A stretch of DNA of 64,000 bases from Micromonospora lupini str. Lupac 08 (GTDB taxonomy: Bacteria; Actinomycetota; Actinomycetes; Mycobacteriales; Micromonosporaceae): assembly GCF_000297395.2 (NCBI RefSeq), contig NZ_HF570108.1:1744125-1808124 (forward strand), read 5' to 3'. Below, one piece after another: positions 16,519-25,646 of the stretch (the first letter of the stretch is position 1; every line of letters begins with the position of its first letter). A program made the translations under genes and the position numbers. The notes beneath the pieces were generated by a model. That model made no database searches. It saw only the letters and a program-made list of their open reading frames with translations, and was not told the DNA's origin.

Positions 16519-18588
16519 GTGGCCAGTCCCACCTCGCTGCTGAAGCGACTGCTTCTCGGTCGACCGTTCCGGTCCGACCGCCTGCAGCACACCCTCCTGC
16601 CGAAGCGCATCGCGCTGCCCGTGTTCGCCTCCGACGCGCTGTCCAGCGTCGCGTACGCGCCCGACGAGATCCTCCTGACCCTGTCCATCGCCGGCGCCTC
16701 GGCGCTCCTGTTCTCCCCGTGGATCGCCCTCGCGGTGGTCGTGGTGATGCTCACGGTGGTGGCCAGCTACCGGCAGAACGTGCACGCCTACCCCTCCGGC
16801 GGCGGCGACTACGAGGTGGCCACGGTCAACCTCGGCCCGAAGTTCGGGGTCGGGGTGGCAAGCGCCCTGCTCGTCGACTACGTGCTCACCGTGGCCGTGT
16901 CGGTCTCCTCCGGCGTGGCCAACCTCGGCTCGGTGGTGCCGTTCGTGGCCACCCACAAGGTCATGATCGCGGTGATCGCGGTGGTGCTGCTCACGGCGGT
17001 CAACCTGCGTGGCCTGCGCGAGTCGGGCACGGCCTTCGCCATCCCCACCTACGGCTTCGTGATCGTGATGGGCGGGATGCTGCTGACCGGGCTGTTCCGC
17101 GTCTTCGTACTGGGCGACGACCTCCGTGCGCCAAGTGCCGACCTGGTCATCCAGGCCGAGCACAGCGTGACCGGTTTCGCCCTGGTCTTCCTGCTGCTGC
17201 GCACGTTCAGCTCGGGCGCCGCCGCGCTCACCGGCGTGGAGGCGATCTCCAACGGCGTGCCCGCGTTCAAGGCGCCGAAGAGCCGCAACGCCGCCACCAC
17301 GCTGCTGCTGCTGGGCGCGATCGCGGTGAGCCTGCTCGTCGGGATCATCTGGCTGGCCCGGCTGACCCACCTGCAGTTCGTCGAGGACCCGGCCCTGCAG
17401 ATCGTCTCGGGCCCGGACGGGTACGTGCAGAAGACCGTCACCACCCAGCTCGGCGAGACGGTCTTCGGCTCCGGATCGTTCCTGCTCTACGTGGTGGCCG
17501 GGATGACCGCGCTCATCCTCTTCCTGGCCGCGAACACCGCGTTCAACGGCTTCCCGGTGCTCGGCTCGATCCTCGCCCAGGACCGCTACCTGCCCCGCCA
17601 GTTCCACACCCGGGGCGACCGGCTGGCCTTCTCCAACGGCATCACCTTCCTGGCCCTCTTCGCGATCGTGTTGATCGTCGGGTTCCAGGCCGAGGTGACC
17701 CGACTCATCCAGCTCTACATCGTCGGCGTCTTCGTCTCGTTCACCGTCTCCCAGGCCGGCATGATCCGGCACTGGAACCGGCGCCTGCGCACCGAGCGGG
17801 ATCCGGAGGCGCGTCGCCGGATGCTGCGGTCCCGGGCCATCAACACCTTCGGCATGGGTCTGACCGGCACGGTGCTGGTGATCGTCCTGATCACCAAGTT
17901 CCTGCTCGGCGCCTGGATCGCCATCGCCGCGATGGCCGTGATCTACGTGCTGATGCTGGGCATCCGCCGGCACTACGACCGGGTCGCCACCGAGCTGACC
18001 CCGCCGGATGAGGGCCGGGCCGTGCTGCCCGCCCGCAACCACGCGATCGTGCTGGTCAGCAAGCTGCACCAGCCGACGCTGCGGGCCATCGCGTACGCCC
18101 GGGCGACCCGGCCGGACACGCTGACCGCGGTGACCGTCAACGTGGACGAGAAGGACACCCGCGACCTGCAGGCCGACTGGGAGCGGCGGGAGATGGCGAT
18201 CCCGCTCACCGTCGTCGACTCGCCGTACCGGGAGATCACCCGCCCGATCCTGGATTTCGTCGCCTCGACCCGCCGTACGTCACCGCGCGACGTGGTCACC
18301 GTCTTCATCCCGGAGTACGTGGTGGGGCGCTGGTGGGAGAACCTGCTGCACAACCAGAGCGCGCTGCGCCTCAAGGGCCGGCTGCTCTTCGAACCGGGGG
18401 TGATGGTGGTGAGCGTTCCCTGGCAGCTCGCCTCGACCGCGAGCAAGAACCTGGACCGGCTGGACGCCACACTCTCCCGTACCCCGGCGCGCGGGCCCCG
18501 GGGCACCGTGCCACCGGCGGTCACCGCACCGCCGCCGGACGAGCCCGGCCCGGTCGGCAGCGAGACGGTCGGGAACGGCCGTGACTGA
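16519..18588 (+). CDS. APC-superfamily permease, KimA-like (probable K+ transporter)
   Basis: A 689-residue protein: about 12 membrane helices over the first 490 residues, then a cytoplasmic C-terminal domain of about 190 residues with a Rossmann-like feel (ARNHAIVLVSKLHQPTLRAI). Motifs LLPKRIALPVFASDALSSVA and YRQNVHAYPSGGGDYEVATV are those of the actinobacterial relatives of Bacillus KimA, a high-affinity potassium/proton symporter. The adjacent K+ regulatory pair supports that reading; amino-acid transport remains possible. GTG 16519 is chosen from the leaderless -10; ATG 16495 is the alternative. It overlaps the next gene by 8 bp. Confidence 0.8.
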   Translation: MASPTSLLKRLLLGRPFRSDRLQHTLLPKRIALPVFASDALSSVAYAPDEILLTLSIAGASALLFSPWIALAVVVVMLTVVASYRQNVHAYPSGGGDYEVATVNLGPKFGVGVASALLVDYVLTVAVSVSSGVANLGSVVPFVATHKVMIAVIAVVLLTAVNLRGLRESGTAFAIPTYGFVIVMGGMLLTGLFRVFVLGDDLRAPSADLVIQAEHSVTGFALVFLLLRTFSSGAAALTGVEAISNGVPAFKAPKSRNAATTLLLLGAIAVSLLVGIIWLARLTHLQFVEDPALQIVSGPDGYVQKTVTTQLGETVFGSGSFLLYVVAGMTALILFLAANTAFNGFPVLGSILAQDRYLPRQFHTRGDRLAFSNGITFLALFAIVLIVGFQAEVTRLIQLYIVGVFVSFTVSQAGMIRHWNRRLRTERDPEARRRMLRSRAINTFGMGLTGTVLVIVLITKFLLGAWIAIAAMAVIYVLMLGIRRHYDRVATELTPPDEGRAVLPARNHAIVLVSKLHQPTLRAIAYARATRPDTLTAVTVNVDEKDTRDLQADWERREMAIPLTVVDSPYREITRPILDFVASTRRTSPRDVVTVFIPEYVVGRWWENLLHNQSALRLKGRLLFEPGVMVVSVPWQLASTASKNLDRLDATLSRTPARGPRGTVPPAVTAPPPDEPGPVGSETVGNGRD

Positions 18589-19921
18589 GCGGACCGCGCC
18601 ACCCCCGGCGGCCGAGCGTGGCCCGACCGAGGCGGAGCGTGGCCTCGCGGAGGCGGAGCGTGGCCTCGCCGAGGCGGAGCGTGGCCTCGCGGAGGCGGAA
18701 CGGGTCGAGCTGACCGTCGACGCGGTGGCCCCCGGCGGGCACTGCGTGGCCCGGGTGGACGGGCAGGTGGTGTTCGTCCGGCACGCCCTGCCCGGCGAGC
18801 GGGTGATCGCCGAGGTCACCGAGGTGCACAGGGGATTCGTCCGGGCCGACGCCGTGACCGTGCTGGACCCCTCGCCGGACCGGGTGGAGCCACCCTGCCC
18901 GTACGCGAAGCCGGGCGCCTGCGGGGGCTGCGACCTGCAACACGTCGCCCCGGACGCGCAGCTGGCCTGGAAGACCGCTGTGGTGCGCGAGCAGCTGGTC
19001 CGCCTCGGTGGGCTCACCGACGCCGCGCTGGACGGGCTCGGCGTCCGGGTCGAGGCGCTGCCGGGCGGGCTGCTGGGCTGGCGCTCCCGGGTCCGCTACG
19101 CGGTCGACGCCGCGGACCGCGCCGGCCTGCTCAAGCACCGCTCGCACGAGGTCGTGCCGATCGACCGCTGCCGGATCGCCCACCCGGCCATCCAGCAGCT
19201 GCCGGTGCTCACCCCGACCGGGACGCGCTGGCCGGCGGCCGAGGCGGTGGAGACCGTCGCCAGCACCGGCGGAGACGTGAGCGTCGCCGAGGTCCGCGAC
19301 GGGGTGGCCAGGCCGGTCAGCGGGCCCACCGAGGTCCGCGAGGTGGCCGCCGGGCGGGACTGGGCGCTGCCCGCGTCCGCCTTCTGGCAGGTGCACCCGG
19401 CGGCCGCGGACACCCTGTCCACGGCCGTCCTGGAGCTGCTCGACCCGCGCCCGGGAGAGGTGGCCTGGGACCTCTACGGCGGCGCCGGGCTGTTCGCCGC
19501 CGGGCTGGCCGCCCGCGTCGGCGCGTCCGGCCGGGTGACAGTGGTGGAGGCTGCCGCGCAGGGCGTCGCCGCAGCCCGGGAGAACCTGGCCGACCTGCCC
19601 CGCGTGGAGGTGGTGGCCGCCCGGGTGGAGACCGCGCTGGCCCGCCGCCGGATCACCGGCCCGGTCGACGTGGTGGTGCTCGACCCGCCGCGCTCGGGCG
19701 CCGGCGCCCCGGTGGTACGCGCGCTGACCGCCGCCCGCCCACGGGCGGTCGCGTACGTGGCCTGCGACCCGGCGGCCTTCGCCCGGGACGTGCGCACCTT
19801 CGCCGAGCGGGGCTGGCGGCTGGCGGCGCTGCGCGGGTTCGACCTCTTCCCGATGACCCAGCACGTCGAGCTGGTGGGCCTCCTGCTCCCGGTCGACGCG
19901 CCCGCTGTGGATCGGCCCTGA
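18581..19921 (+). CDS. TRAM-domain class I SAM-dependent RNA (uracil-5-)methyltransferase
   Basis: A 446-residue protein. After an N-terminal 7-residue repeat (GLAEAER), a TRAM domain (VDAVAPGGHCVARVDGQVVF) is followed by the iron-sulfur Cys cluster CPYAKPGACGGCDLQH plus the later Cys in DRCRIAHPA. The SAM-binding segment is VAWDLYGGAGLFAAGLAARV, the catalytic nucleophile is in YVACDPAAFARDV and the general base Glu in MTQHVELVGLL. It should methylate a specific uridine of 23S rRNA or tRNA (RumA/TrmA type); the exact target is not determinable. GTG 18581 overlaps the permease stop (8 bp), so translation is coupled. Confidence 0.9.
   Translation: MTERTAPPPAAERGPTEAERGLAEAERGLAEAERGLAEAERVELTVDAVAPGGHCVARVDGQVVFVRHALPGERVIAEVTEVHRGFVRADAVTVLDPSPDRVEPPCPYAKPGACGGCDLQHVAPDAQLAWKTAVVREQLVRLGGLTDAALDGLGVRVEALPGGLLGWRSRVRYAVDAADRAGLLKHRSHEVVPIDRCRIAHPAIQQLPVLTPTGTRWPAAEAVETVASTGGDVSVAEVRDGVARPVSGPTEVREVAAGRDWALPASAFWQVHPAAADTLSTAVLELLDPRPGEVAWDLYGGAGLFAAGLAARVGASGRVTVVEAAAQGVAAARENLADLPRVEVVAARVETALARRRITGPVDVVVLDPPRSGAGAPVVRALTAARPRAVAYVACDPAAFARDVRTFAERGWRLAALRGFDLFPMTQHVELVGLLLPVDAPAVDRP
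18629..18702 (+). repeat. 21-bp tandem repeat in the methyltransferase N-terminus
   Basis: Three near-identical 21-bp units (18629-18649, 18650-18670, 18671-18691; GAGGCGGAGCGTGGCCTCGC plus one variable base) and a partial fourth encode the heptad GLAEAER in frame. Length changes by whole units would keep the frame. The repeat lies between the coupled start and the TRAM domain. Confidence 0.85.
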
Positions 19922-19988
19922 GCAGGCGCTCAGCGGCCCGCTGTGGTGCGCGCGGCTCGGGCCAGGCTGCGGAGTGTCGGACGGCCGA

Positions 19989-19994
19989 TAGACT
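19989..19994 (+). promoter_or_regulatory. Probable leaderless -10 element (TAGACT) of dxs
   Basis: TAGACT ends 8 nt before ATG 20003, with no Shine-Dalgarno between. The same TAGACT hexamer precedes the membrane-protein gene at 23382. Confidence 0.5.
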
Positions 19995-20002
19995 CTCCGG
20001 TC

Positions 20003-21949
20003 ATGAGTGTTGAAGAGGACACGGCCAACCACGGCCGGCTGCTGGGGACGGTACGCGGTCCGCAGGACGTCAAGCGGATGTCGGGCGAGGAGCTGGATGT
20101 GCTCGCCGCCGAGATCCGGGACTTCCTGATCGCCAAGGTCTCCCGCACCGGCGGGCACGTCGGACCCAACCTCGGTGTGGTCGAGCTGACGCTGGCCATG
20201 CACCGCGTCTTCGACTCCCCCCGGGACCGGCTCCTGTTCGACACCGGCCACCAGGCGTACGTGCACAAGATCCTCACCGGGCGTCAGGCCGGCTTCGACA
20301 AGCTCCGCCAGCGCGGTGGCCTCTCCGGCTACCCCAGCCAGGCGGAGAGCGAGCACGACCTCATCGAGAACTCGCACGCCTCCACCGCGCTCTCCTACGC
20401 CGACGGCCTGGCCAAGGCGTACGCCCTGCGGGGTGAGGCGCGCAGCGTCGTGGCCGTGGTCGGCGACGGCGCGCTGACCGGCGGGATGTGCTGGGAGGCG
20501 CTGAACAACATCGCCACCGCCGGCAACTCCCTCGTCATCGTGGTGAACGACAACGGCCGGTCCTACTCGCCGACCATCGGCGGCCTCGCCGACCACCTCT
20601 CCTCGCTGCGGCTCAACCCCGGCTACGAGAAGGTCCTCGACACGGTCAAGGACGCCCTCGGCTCCACGCCGCTGGTCGGCAAGCCGATGTACGAGGTGCT
20701 GCACGCGGTCAAGAAGGGCATCAAGGACGCCGTCGCGCCGCAGGCCATGTTCGAGGACCTCGGCATCAAGTACGTCGGCCCGGTGGACGGGCACGACGTG
20801 GCGGCCGTCGAGTCGGCGCTGCGCGCGGCGAAGAACTTCGGCGGCCCGGTGATCGTGCACGCCGTCACCCGCAAGGGGTACGGCTACCGCCCGGCCGAGG
20901 AGGACGAGGCGGACTGCCTGCACGGCCCCGGCAGCGCCTTCGACGTGGAGACCGGCGCGCTGCTGGCCGCCCCCTCGGTGAAGTGGACGCACGTCTTCGC
21001 CGACGAGCTGCTGGCCATCGCCGACGAGCGGCCGGACGTGGTGGGCATCACCGCCGCCATGGCCGAGCCGACAGGCATCGCCAAGCTGGCCCGCAAGTAC
21101 CCCGAGCGGGTGTACGACGTGGGCATCGCCGAACAGCACGCCGCCACCTCGGCGGCCGGCCTGGCGCTCGGCGGCCTGCACCCGGTGGTCGCGGTCTACG
21201 CCACCTTCCTCAACCGCGCCTTCGACCAGGTCCTGCTGGACGTGGCGATGCACAAGCTGCCGGTGACCTTCGTGCTGGACCGGGCGGGCATCACCGGCCC
21301 GGACGGCCCCAGCCACTACGGCATCTGGGACATGTCCGTCTTCGGGGTGGTTCCCGGCCTGCGGATCGCCGCTCCCCGGGACGCCGCCACGCTGCGCGAG
21401 GAGCTGCGGGAGGCGCTGGCCACCGACGACGGCCCGACTGTCGTGCGGTTCCCCACCGGCGCGGTCGCCGCGGACCTGCCGGCGCTGCGTCGGGTCGGCC
21501 CGGTCGACGTGCTGGCCGAGTCGGCGCGTACCGACGTGCTGCTGGTCGCCGTCGGCTCCTTCGGCCAGCTGGGCATGGAGGTCGCCGCCCGGGTCGCCGA
21601 GCAGGGCTACGGCGTCACGGTCGTCGACCCCCGCTGGGTCCGTCCGGTCCCGGCCGAGCTGGTCGAGCTGGCCGCCAGTCACCGGCTCGTGGTCAGCGTC
21701 GAGGACGGCGTCCGCGTCGGCGGCGTCGGCGACGCCCTCGGCCAGGCCCTGCGCGACGCCGACGTCCGGGTGCCGCTCAAGGATCTGGGCGTACCTGCCG
21801 ACTGGCACCCGCACGGCACCCGCGCGCAGATCCTCGCCGACCTGGGCCTGACCGCCCAGGACGTGGCGCGCGACGTCACCGGCTGGATCTCCCGCCTGGA
21901 CGCCACCCCGGACCGGCTGACCCCCACGAACACCCCGGCCCAGAACTGA
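20003..21949 (+). CDS. dxs: 1-deoxy-D-xylulose-5-phosphate synthase
   Basis: A 648-residue transketolase-like enzyme using thiamine diphosphate. Visible motifs: [20 protein letters not shown] near residue 52, the ThDP/Mg site [18 protein letters not shown] near 155-172, the pyrimidine-domain Glu in [20 protein letters not shown] near 375, and [19 protein letters not shown] near 430. It condenses pyruvate and glyceraldehyde 3-phosphate, the first step of the MEP isoprenoid pathway. ATG 20003 is preferred over the upstream GTG at 19943 because of a leaderless -10. It is followed by a very strong terminator, so it is monocistronic. Confidence 0.97.
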   Translation: MSVEEDTANHGRLLGTVRGPQDVKRMSGEELDVLAAEIRDFLIAKVSRTGGHVGPNLGVVELTLAMHRVFDSPRDRLLFDTGHQAYVHKILTGRQAGFDKLRQRGGLSGYPSQAESEHDLIENSHASTALSYADGLAKAYALRGEARSVVAVVGDGALTGGMCWEALNNIATAGNSLVIVVNDNGRSYSPTIGGLADHLSSLRLNPGYEKVLDTVKDALGSTPLVGKPMYEVLHAVKKGIKDAVAPQAMFEDLGIKYVGPVDGHDVAAVESALRAAKNFGGPVIVHAVTRKGYGYRPAEEDEADCLHGPGSAFDVETGALLAAPSVKWTHVFADELLAIADERPDVVGITAAMAEPTGIAKLARKYPERVYDVGIAEQHAATSAAGLALGGLHPVVAVYATFLNRAFDQVLLDVAMHKLPVTFVLDRAGITGPDGPSHYGIWDMSVFGVVPGLRIAAPRDAATLREELREALATDDGPTVVRFPTGAVAADLPALRRVGPVDVLAESARTDVLLVAVGSFGQLGMEVAARVAEQGYGVTVVDPRWVRPVPAELVELAASHRLVVSVEDGVRVGGVGDALGQALRDADVRVPLKDLGVPADWHPHGTRAQILADLGLTAQDVARDVTGWISRLDATPDRLTPTNTPAQN

Positions 21950-21962
21950 CCCACCCCGTATC

Positions 21963-22006
21963 CGCCGACGGCGGGCGGCCCCGCAAGGGGCCGCCCGCCG
22001 TCGGCG
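21963..22006. terminator. Bidirectional terminator between dxs and the lipoprotein gene
   Basis: A 20-bp perfect stem (CGCCGACGGCGGGCGGCCCC and its complement) is closed by a GCAA tetraloop. TTTC follows on the plus strand. It lies between convergent stops and can serve both genes. Confidence 0.85.
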
Positions 22007-22026
22007 TTTCGCACCCCCACGAGGGC

Positions 22027-23226
22027 TCAGCGGGAGCGGGGCGTCACCGAGCGGTAGTGGGTCTTGTCGGTGTTGGCCAGGCTGTAGGTCTGGGTGCGGG
22101 CCGGCTCGGGGACGACCACCAGGCCGGGGCGCTCCACCAGCAGCGGGGTGCCGGGCGGCACCGAGAGGGAGCTGTCCCGGGTGGCCCGCCAGCTGAGCAC
22201 CACCAGCGGCTGGCCGGGCACCGGCAGCTGGTACGTCTGCAACGGCGTGGCCCGGTCGGCCGGCGACACCACAGGCGTGCTCCCGTCCGCCGGCCGGTAG
22301 ACGACGGCGGTCATCGTGCCGGCGTCGGTGTCCCAGCTGAGCTGCTGCAACTCGGCCGGCTCGCCGCCGCCGAGGGCCACCTCGCCGAGCGAGCGGACCG
22401 AGAGCTTCGCCATCGGCCAGGACGTGGGCACCGACTTCGGCGCGTCCCGGTCGCCGATCCGGCGCGGGATGCTGCCGAACGGCCCCCGCTCGCCGGCCAG
22501 CACGCAGGTGTCCAGCCCGGTGAGCGCGCGCCGGCCCGCGCCGGACTCGTCACGGACCAGCGGATAGCGCGGGTCGGTGGTGCCGGTGCCCAGGTCGAGC
22601 AGCCGGTCGGCGGCCCGCCCGCGAGGCAGCGACTCGGTGGCCCGCAGGGTCGCCGTCACGGCGACCGCGGTGCAGGCCGGCACGTCGACCGGGGCGCTGA
22701 GGCCGTCCGCGACGGTGAGCGCCCGGCCCTGCGGCCCGAGCAGCTGCTGCACCCGGGCGGAGACCAGGTAGCGCCGACCGCCTGCCGTCTGCACCGGCAG
22801 CACGTCGGAGTAGACCAGGTAGCCCGGATCGGTGTACTCGGTGGCCCGGGCGATCGCGTACCGGCCGCCGTCACCGGTGAGTTGCAGCAGCCAGGACGCG
22901 CTCTCGCCGGGCACGTCGGCCGCGACCAGTGCCACCGGCGCCCCGTCGACCCGGCCGGAGAAGAGGATGCCGGACGAGGGCAGGTGCGCCCGGTCGTCGG
23001 CCGGCGAGCGCCAGTCGCGGACGGCCCTGGTGACGGCCGCCGTCGCCGCCGCGTCACCGGCCAGGTCGCCCCGGGGCGGCCACACCGCAAGCGTGCCGTC
23101 GAGGCTGTCGTACCCCACCCGCAGGTCGCGGGGTGCGCGTTCGGCGACGGGACCGCACGCGGTGGCGGTCAACAGCGCGGTCAGCAGGACGGTGAGCACC
23201 CTGCCGTGCCGGCGGCCCGGAGTCAC
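22027..23226 (-). CDS. Putative lipoprotein of unknown function
   Basis: A 399-residue exported protein. The signal peptide has a basic start (MTPGRRHGR), a hydrophobic core and a lipobox TATACG with Cys at residue 24, so it is probably acylated and anchored on the outer face of the membrane. The mature part is beta-rich (GVTVTLs absent; typical stretches are SSGILFSGRVDGAPVALVAA and YLVYSDVLPVQTAGGRRYLV) and contains no motif I recognise. Two Cys pairs may form disulfides (VDVPACTAV; LDTCVLAG). It is divergent from the first large membrane paralogue, 155 bp apart, so an envelope role with that block is possible but unproven. Confidence 0.65.
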   Translation of the reverse strand: MTPGRRHGRVLTVLLTALLTATACGPVAERAPRDLRVGYDSLDGTLAVWPPRGDLAGDAAATAAVTRAVRDWRSPADDRAHLPSSGILFSGRVDGAPVALVAADVPGESASWLLQLTGDGGRYAIARATEYTDPGYLVYSDVLPVQTAGGRRYLVSARVQQLLGPQGRALTVADGLSAPVDVPACTAVAVTATLRATESLPRGRAADRLLDLGTGTTDPRYPLVRDESGAGRRALTGLDTCVLAGERGPFGSIPRRIGDRDAPKSVPTSWPMAKLSVRSLGEVALGGGEPAELQQLSWDTDAGTMTAVVYRPADGSTPVVSPADRATPLQTYQLPVPGQPLVVLSWRATRDSSLSVPPGTPLLVERPGLVVVPEPARTQTYSLANTDKTHYRSVTPRSR

Positions 23227-23270
23227 CTGATCCGCCCCCGATCGCCTCGCCGTCGTTGTGGGAAAGCGCC

Positions 23271-23276
23271 ATAGTA
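23271..23276 (-). promoter_or_regulatory. Candidate -10 element (TACTAT) of the lipoprotein gene
   Basis: TACTAT on the minus strand lies 44 nt upstream of GTG 23226 and would give a leader of about 38 nt. No recognisable -35. Confidence 0.35.
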
Positions 23277-23366
23277 CGAGATGTCCGGCGCGACGCCGCC
23301 GTTGGCCGTCCCCGCACCCACCACAATGGACGCCACCGGGGCTTTAGTGCCTTTTCGCCGCTCGGG

Positions 23367-23372
23367 TAGACT
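23367..23372 (+). promoter_or_regulatory. Probable leaderless -10 element (TAGACT) of the first membrane paralogue
   Basis: TAGACT ends 9 nt before GTG 23382. TTAGTG 17 nt upstream could be a weak -35. No Shine-Dalgarno. Confidence 0.5.
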
Positions 23373-23381
23373 CCGCCGACT

Positions 23382-25646
23382 GTGACGCCTGCCGAGTCCC
23401 GCGCCCTGTCCGCGCCGCACCCGGACGCGGCCGGCCCCGACGAGACAGTGAGCCACCACACTCGCACCGCGTCCCGGACCAGGGCCGTCGGCGCTCCCGG
23501 CGGCTCCGCCGCCCCGGCCGCCCGTGTCGGCGCCGGCGTGCGGACCGCGGAGCCCAAGACCGAGCCCAGGACCGAGCCCGAGCCCAGGACCGAGCCCGAG
23601 CGCAGAACCGAGCCCGAGCGCAGAACCGAGACCGAGAACGAGACCGCGCGCGGGACCGCGACCGCGTCGACGGCGGTCGCCGCCGCGCCGGCCGAAGCCC
23701 CGCCGGCAGCGCCGGCCGAGTCCCCGACAGCGCCGCCGGCCGAAGCCACGCCGGCCGGCGTACCCGTCGAGGCCGCGCCGGGTGGCGTACCCCTCGAAGC
23801 CACCCCGGGTGCCGTACCCGTCGAAGCCGCGCCGGCCGGCGTACCGGCGGAAGGTGACGGCGACGACGCCGAGGGGGACGGCGCACCGCGCCCACGTCGG
23901 TGGGCCCGCTGGATCCGGTGGCGGCAGCACCTGGCGGTCGGCGCGCTGTTCCTGCTCGCCGCGCTCTGGGTGACCAGCCGGATCTGGCTGGACCCGGCCG
24001 GCCGGGTGGCGTCGCTCTACACCGGAGACCCGGCCCAGGTGCAGTTCTTCCTCGCCCACTCGGTGCGGGTGGTGCTGCACGGCGAGTACCCGTTCTACAC
24101 CGAGCAGTTCAACTATCCCGACGGCGTCAACCTGATGGCCAACACCGCCGTGCTGGCGCTGGGCATTCCGATGGTGCCGGTGACCCTGCTGTTCGGGCCG
24201 GCGGTGTCCTTCGTGGTGCTGGTGACGCTCGGCCTCGCCGGCACCGCCATGGCCTGGTACCTGGTGCTCCGCCGCCACGTCGTGCGTACGCCGCTCGCGG
24301 CCGCGGCCGGCGGCTGGTTCTGCGGTTTCTCGCCGGCGATGCTCTCGCACGCCAGTTGGCACCCGAACATCATCAGCCAGTTCCTGCTGCCGTTCATCGT
24401 GTGGCGGGTGCTGGTGCTCACCCGCTCGCGCCGGCCGGTCCGCGACGGCGCCCTGCTCGCCCTGCTCGTCACCGCGCAGGCGTTCATCAACGAGGAGATC
24501 CTGCTCTTCACGGCGCTGGCCTGCGGGATCTTCCTGCTCGCGGTGGTGGCCCAGGAGCCGGTCCGCTGGCGGGCGGCGTGGCGACCGCTGGCCGTCGGTC
24601 TCGCCGCCTGCGCGCTGCTGGCCGGTGCGCTGCTGGCGTATCCGCTGTACGTGCAGTTCGCCGGGCCGATGGCGTACCACGGGCTCAGTGACGCCGTGCA
24701 GGACTACGGCAACGACATCGCCGCCTTCTTCGCCCCCGGCTCGGCCACCCTCGGCGGCAACCAGCGGGCCAACGTCAACCTGGCCCCGAACTACTCCGAG
24801 GAGAACGCCTTCTTCGGCTGGAGCCTGTCGCTGCTCGCCGTCGGCGTCGTGGTGTGGCTGCGTCGGGAGATGGTCGTGCGGGCGCTCGCCGCGACCGGTG
24901 GCTTCTTTGCCCTGCTCTCCCTGGGCGAGCGAATCTCCTGGTGGGACCGGGAGCTGATCACCGGGCCGTGGGAGCTGCTGGTGCACCTGCCCCTGCTGGA
25001 CGCGGTGGTCCCGACCCGGTTTGGCCTGATCACCACGGTGATCATCGGCCTGCTGCTCGCGCTCGCCGTCGAGCGGGCCTGGGAGCTGCGCCCTGCCGAC
25101 AGGCGTACCGTCCGGACGCTCACCGCCGCCGGCCTGGCGTTCGCGCTGTTGCCGATCGCGCCGATGCCGCTGCGGATGGTCTCCCGGCCGCCGGTGCCGG
25201 AGTTCATCACCGCCGACCGCTGGCGGGCGTACGTCGGCCCGGACCAGACGCTCGTGCCGATCCCGGTGCCCAGCATGGGCAACACGCACGGCATGCGCTG
25301 GGCGGCGGCCACCAACCTCGACTTCAAGATCCCGGGTGGCTACTTCCTCGCCCCCCGCAACGGCAACACCGGCGACCCCGGTCGTTTCGGCGGCCGACCC
25401 AGCGGGGTGGGCCAGCTGCTGGAGGAGGTGGCCACCACCGGCCGGACTCCCAAGCTGGACGACCGGCAGCGTCGGCGCTTCACCGACGAGCTGCGGCACT
25501 GGCACGCGGCGATCCTGGTGCTGCCGGTGCGTCAGCAGCATGTCGAACCGCTGCGGCGTACCGTCGAGGAGCTGGTCGGCCCCGGTCGGCAGGAGTTGGA
25601 CGTCTGGGTGTGGGACGTTCGGACGCTCACCGACCGCTCGGTCTGA
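23382..25646 (+). CDS. Large polytopic membrane protein, paralogue 1 (GT-C/YfhO-like?)
   Basis: A 754-residue protein. The first 170 residues are low complexity (RTEPE-type repeats, then a 9-residue repeat GVPVEAAPG). From about residue 180 come 10 or more membrane helices with motifs shared by the next two genes: NYPDGVNLMANT in the first outer loop, AQAFINEEILLF and NAFFGWSLSLLAV. A hydrophilic C-terminal domain has GGYFLAP, RHWHAAILVLP and the ending VWVWDVRTL. The shape resembles GT-C glycosyltransferases or YfhO-type proteins, but no acidic donor-site motif is certain. Its TGA overlaps the next ATG by 1 bp. Function unknown. Confidence 0.7.
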   Translation: MTPAESRALSAPHPDAAGPDETVSHHTRTASRTRAVGAPGGSAAPAARVGAGVRTAEPKTEPRTEPEPRTEPERRTEPERRTETENETARGTATASTAVAAAPAEAPPAAPAESPTAPPAEATPAGVPVEAAPGGVPLEATPGAVPVEAAPAGVPAEGDGDDAEGDGAPRPRRWARWIRWRQHLAVGALFLLAALWVTSRIWLDPAGRVASLYTGDPAQVQFFLAHSVRVVLHGEYPFYTEQFNYPDGVNLMANTAVLALGIPMVPVTLLFGPAVSFVVLVTLGLAGTAMAWYLVLRRHVVRTPLAAAAGGWFCGFSPAMLSHASWHPNIISQFLLPFIVWRVLVLTRSRRPVRDGALLALLVTAQAFINEEILLFTALACGIFLLAVVAQEPVRWRAAWRPLAVGLAACALLAGALLAYPLYVQFAGPMAYHGLSDAVQDYGNDIAAFFAPGSATLGGNQRANVNLAPNYSEENAFFGWSLSLLAVGVVVWLRREMVVRALAATGGFFALLSLGERISWWDRELITGPWELLVHLPLLDAVVPTRFGLITTVIIGLLLALAVERAWELRPADRRTVRTLTAAGLAFALLPIAPMPLRMVSRPPVPEFITADRWRAYVGPDQTLVPIPVPSMGNTHGMRWAAATNLDFKIPGGYFLAPRNGNTGDPGRFGGRPSGVGQLLEEVATTGRTPKLDDRQRRRFTDELRHWHAAILVLPVRQQHVEPLRRTVEELVGPGRQELDVWVWDVRTLTDRSV
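23545..23642 (+). repeat. Degenerate RTEPE-coding repeat
   Basis: Units such as ACCGAGCCCGAGCGCAGA recur in frame (6-bp based, with 18-bp exact copies near 23592-23627), coding a Thr-Glu-Pro-Glu-Arg low-complexity tail before the membrane domain of paralogue 1. Confidence 0.7.
23757..23837 (+). repeat. 27-bp tandem repeat coding a 9-residue unit
   Basis: Three units (23757-23783, 23784-23810, 23811-23837) encode GVPVEAAPG, GVPLEATPG and AVPVEAAPA, followed by a partial fourth. It lies in the cytoplasmic, presumably disordered N-terminus of paralogue 1. Confidence 0.8.

Noticed and set aside
18521..21814. Very long open frame (about 1100 codons) on the minus strand opposite the methyltransferase and dxs genes
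   Set aside because: It is antisense to two genes with complete catalytic motifs and its sequence is Gly/Arg/His low complexity, the usual by-product of high GC content.
23545..23837. Spaced repeats resembling a CRISPR-like array
   Set aside because: The repeats are contiguous, in frame and encode low-complexity protein; there are no unique spacers and no cas genes.
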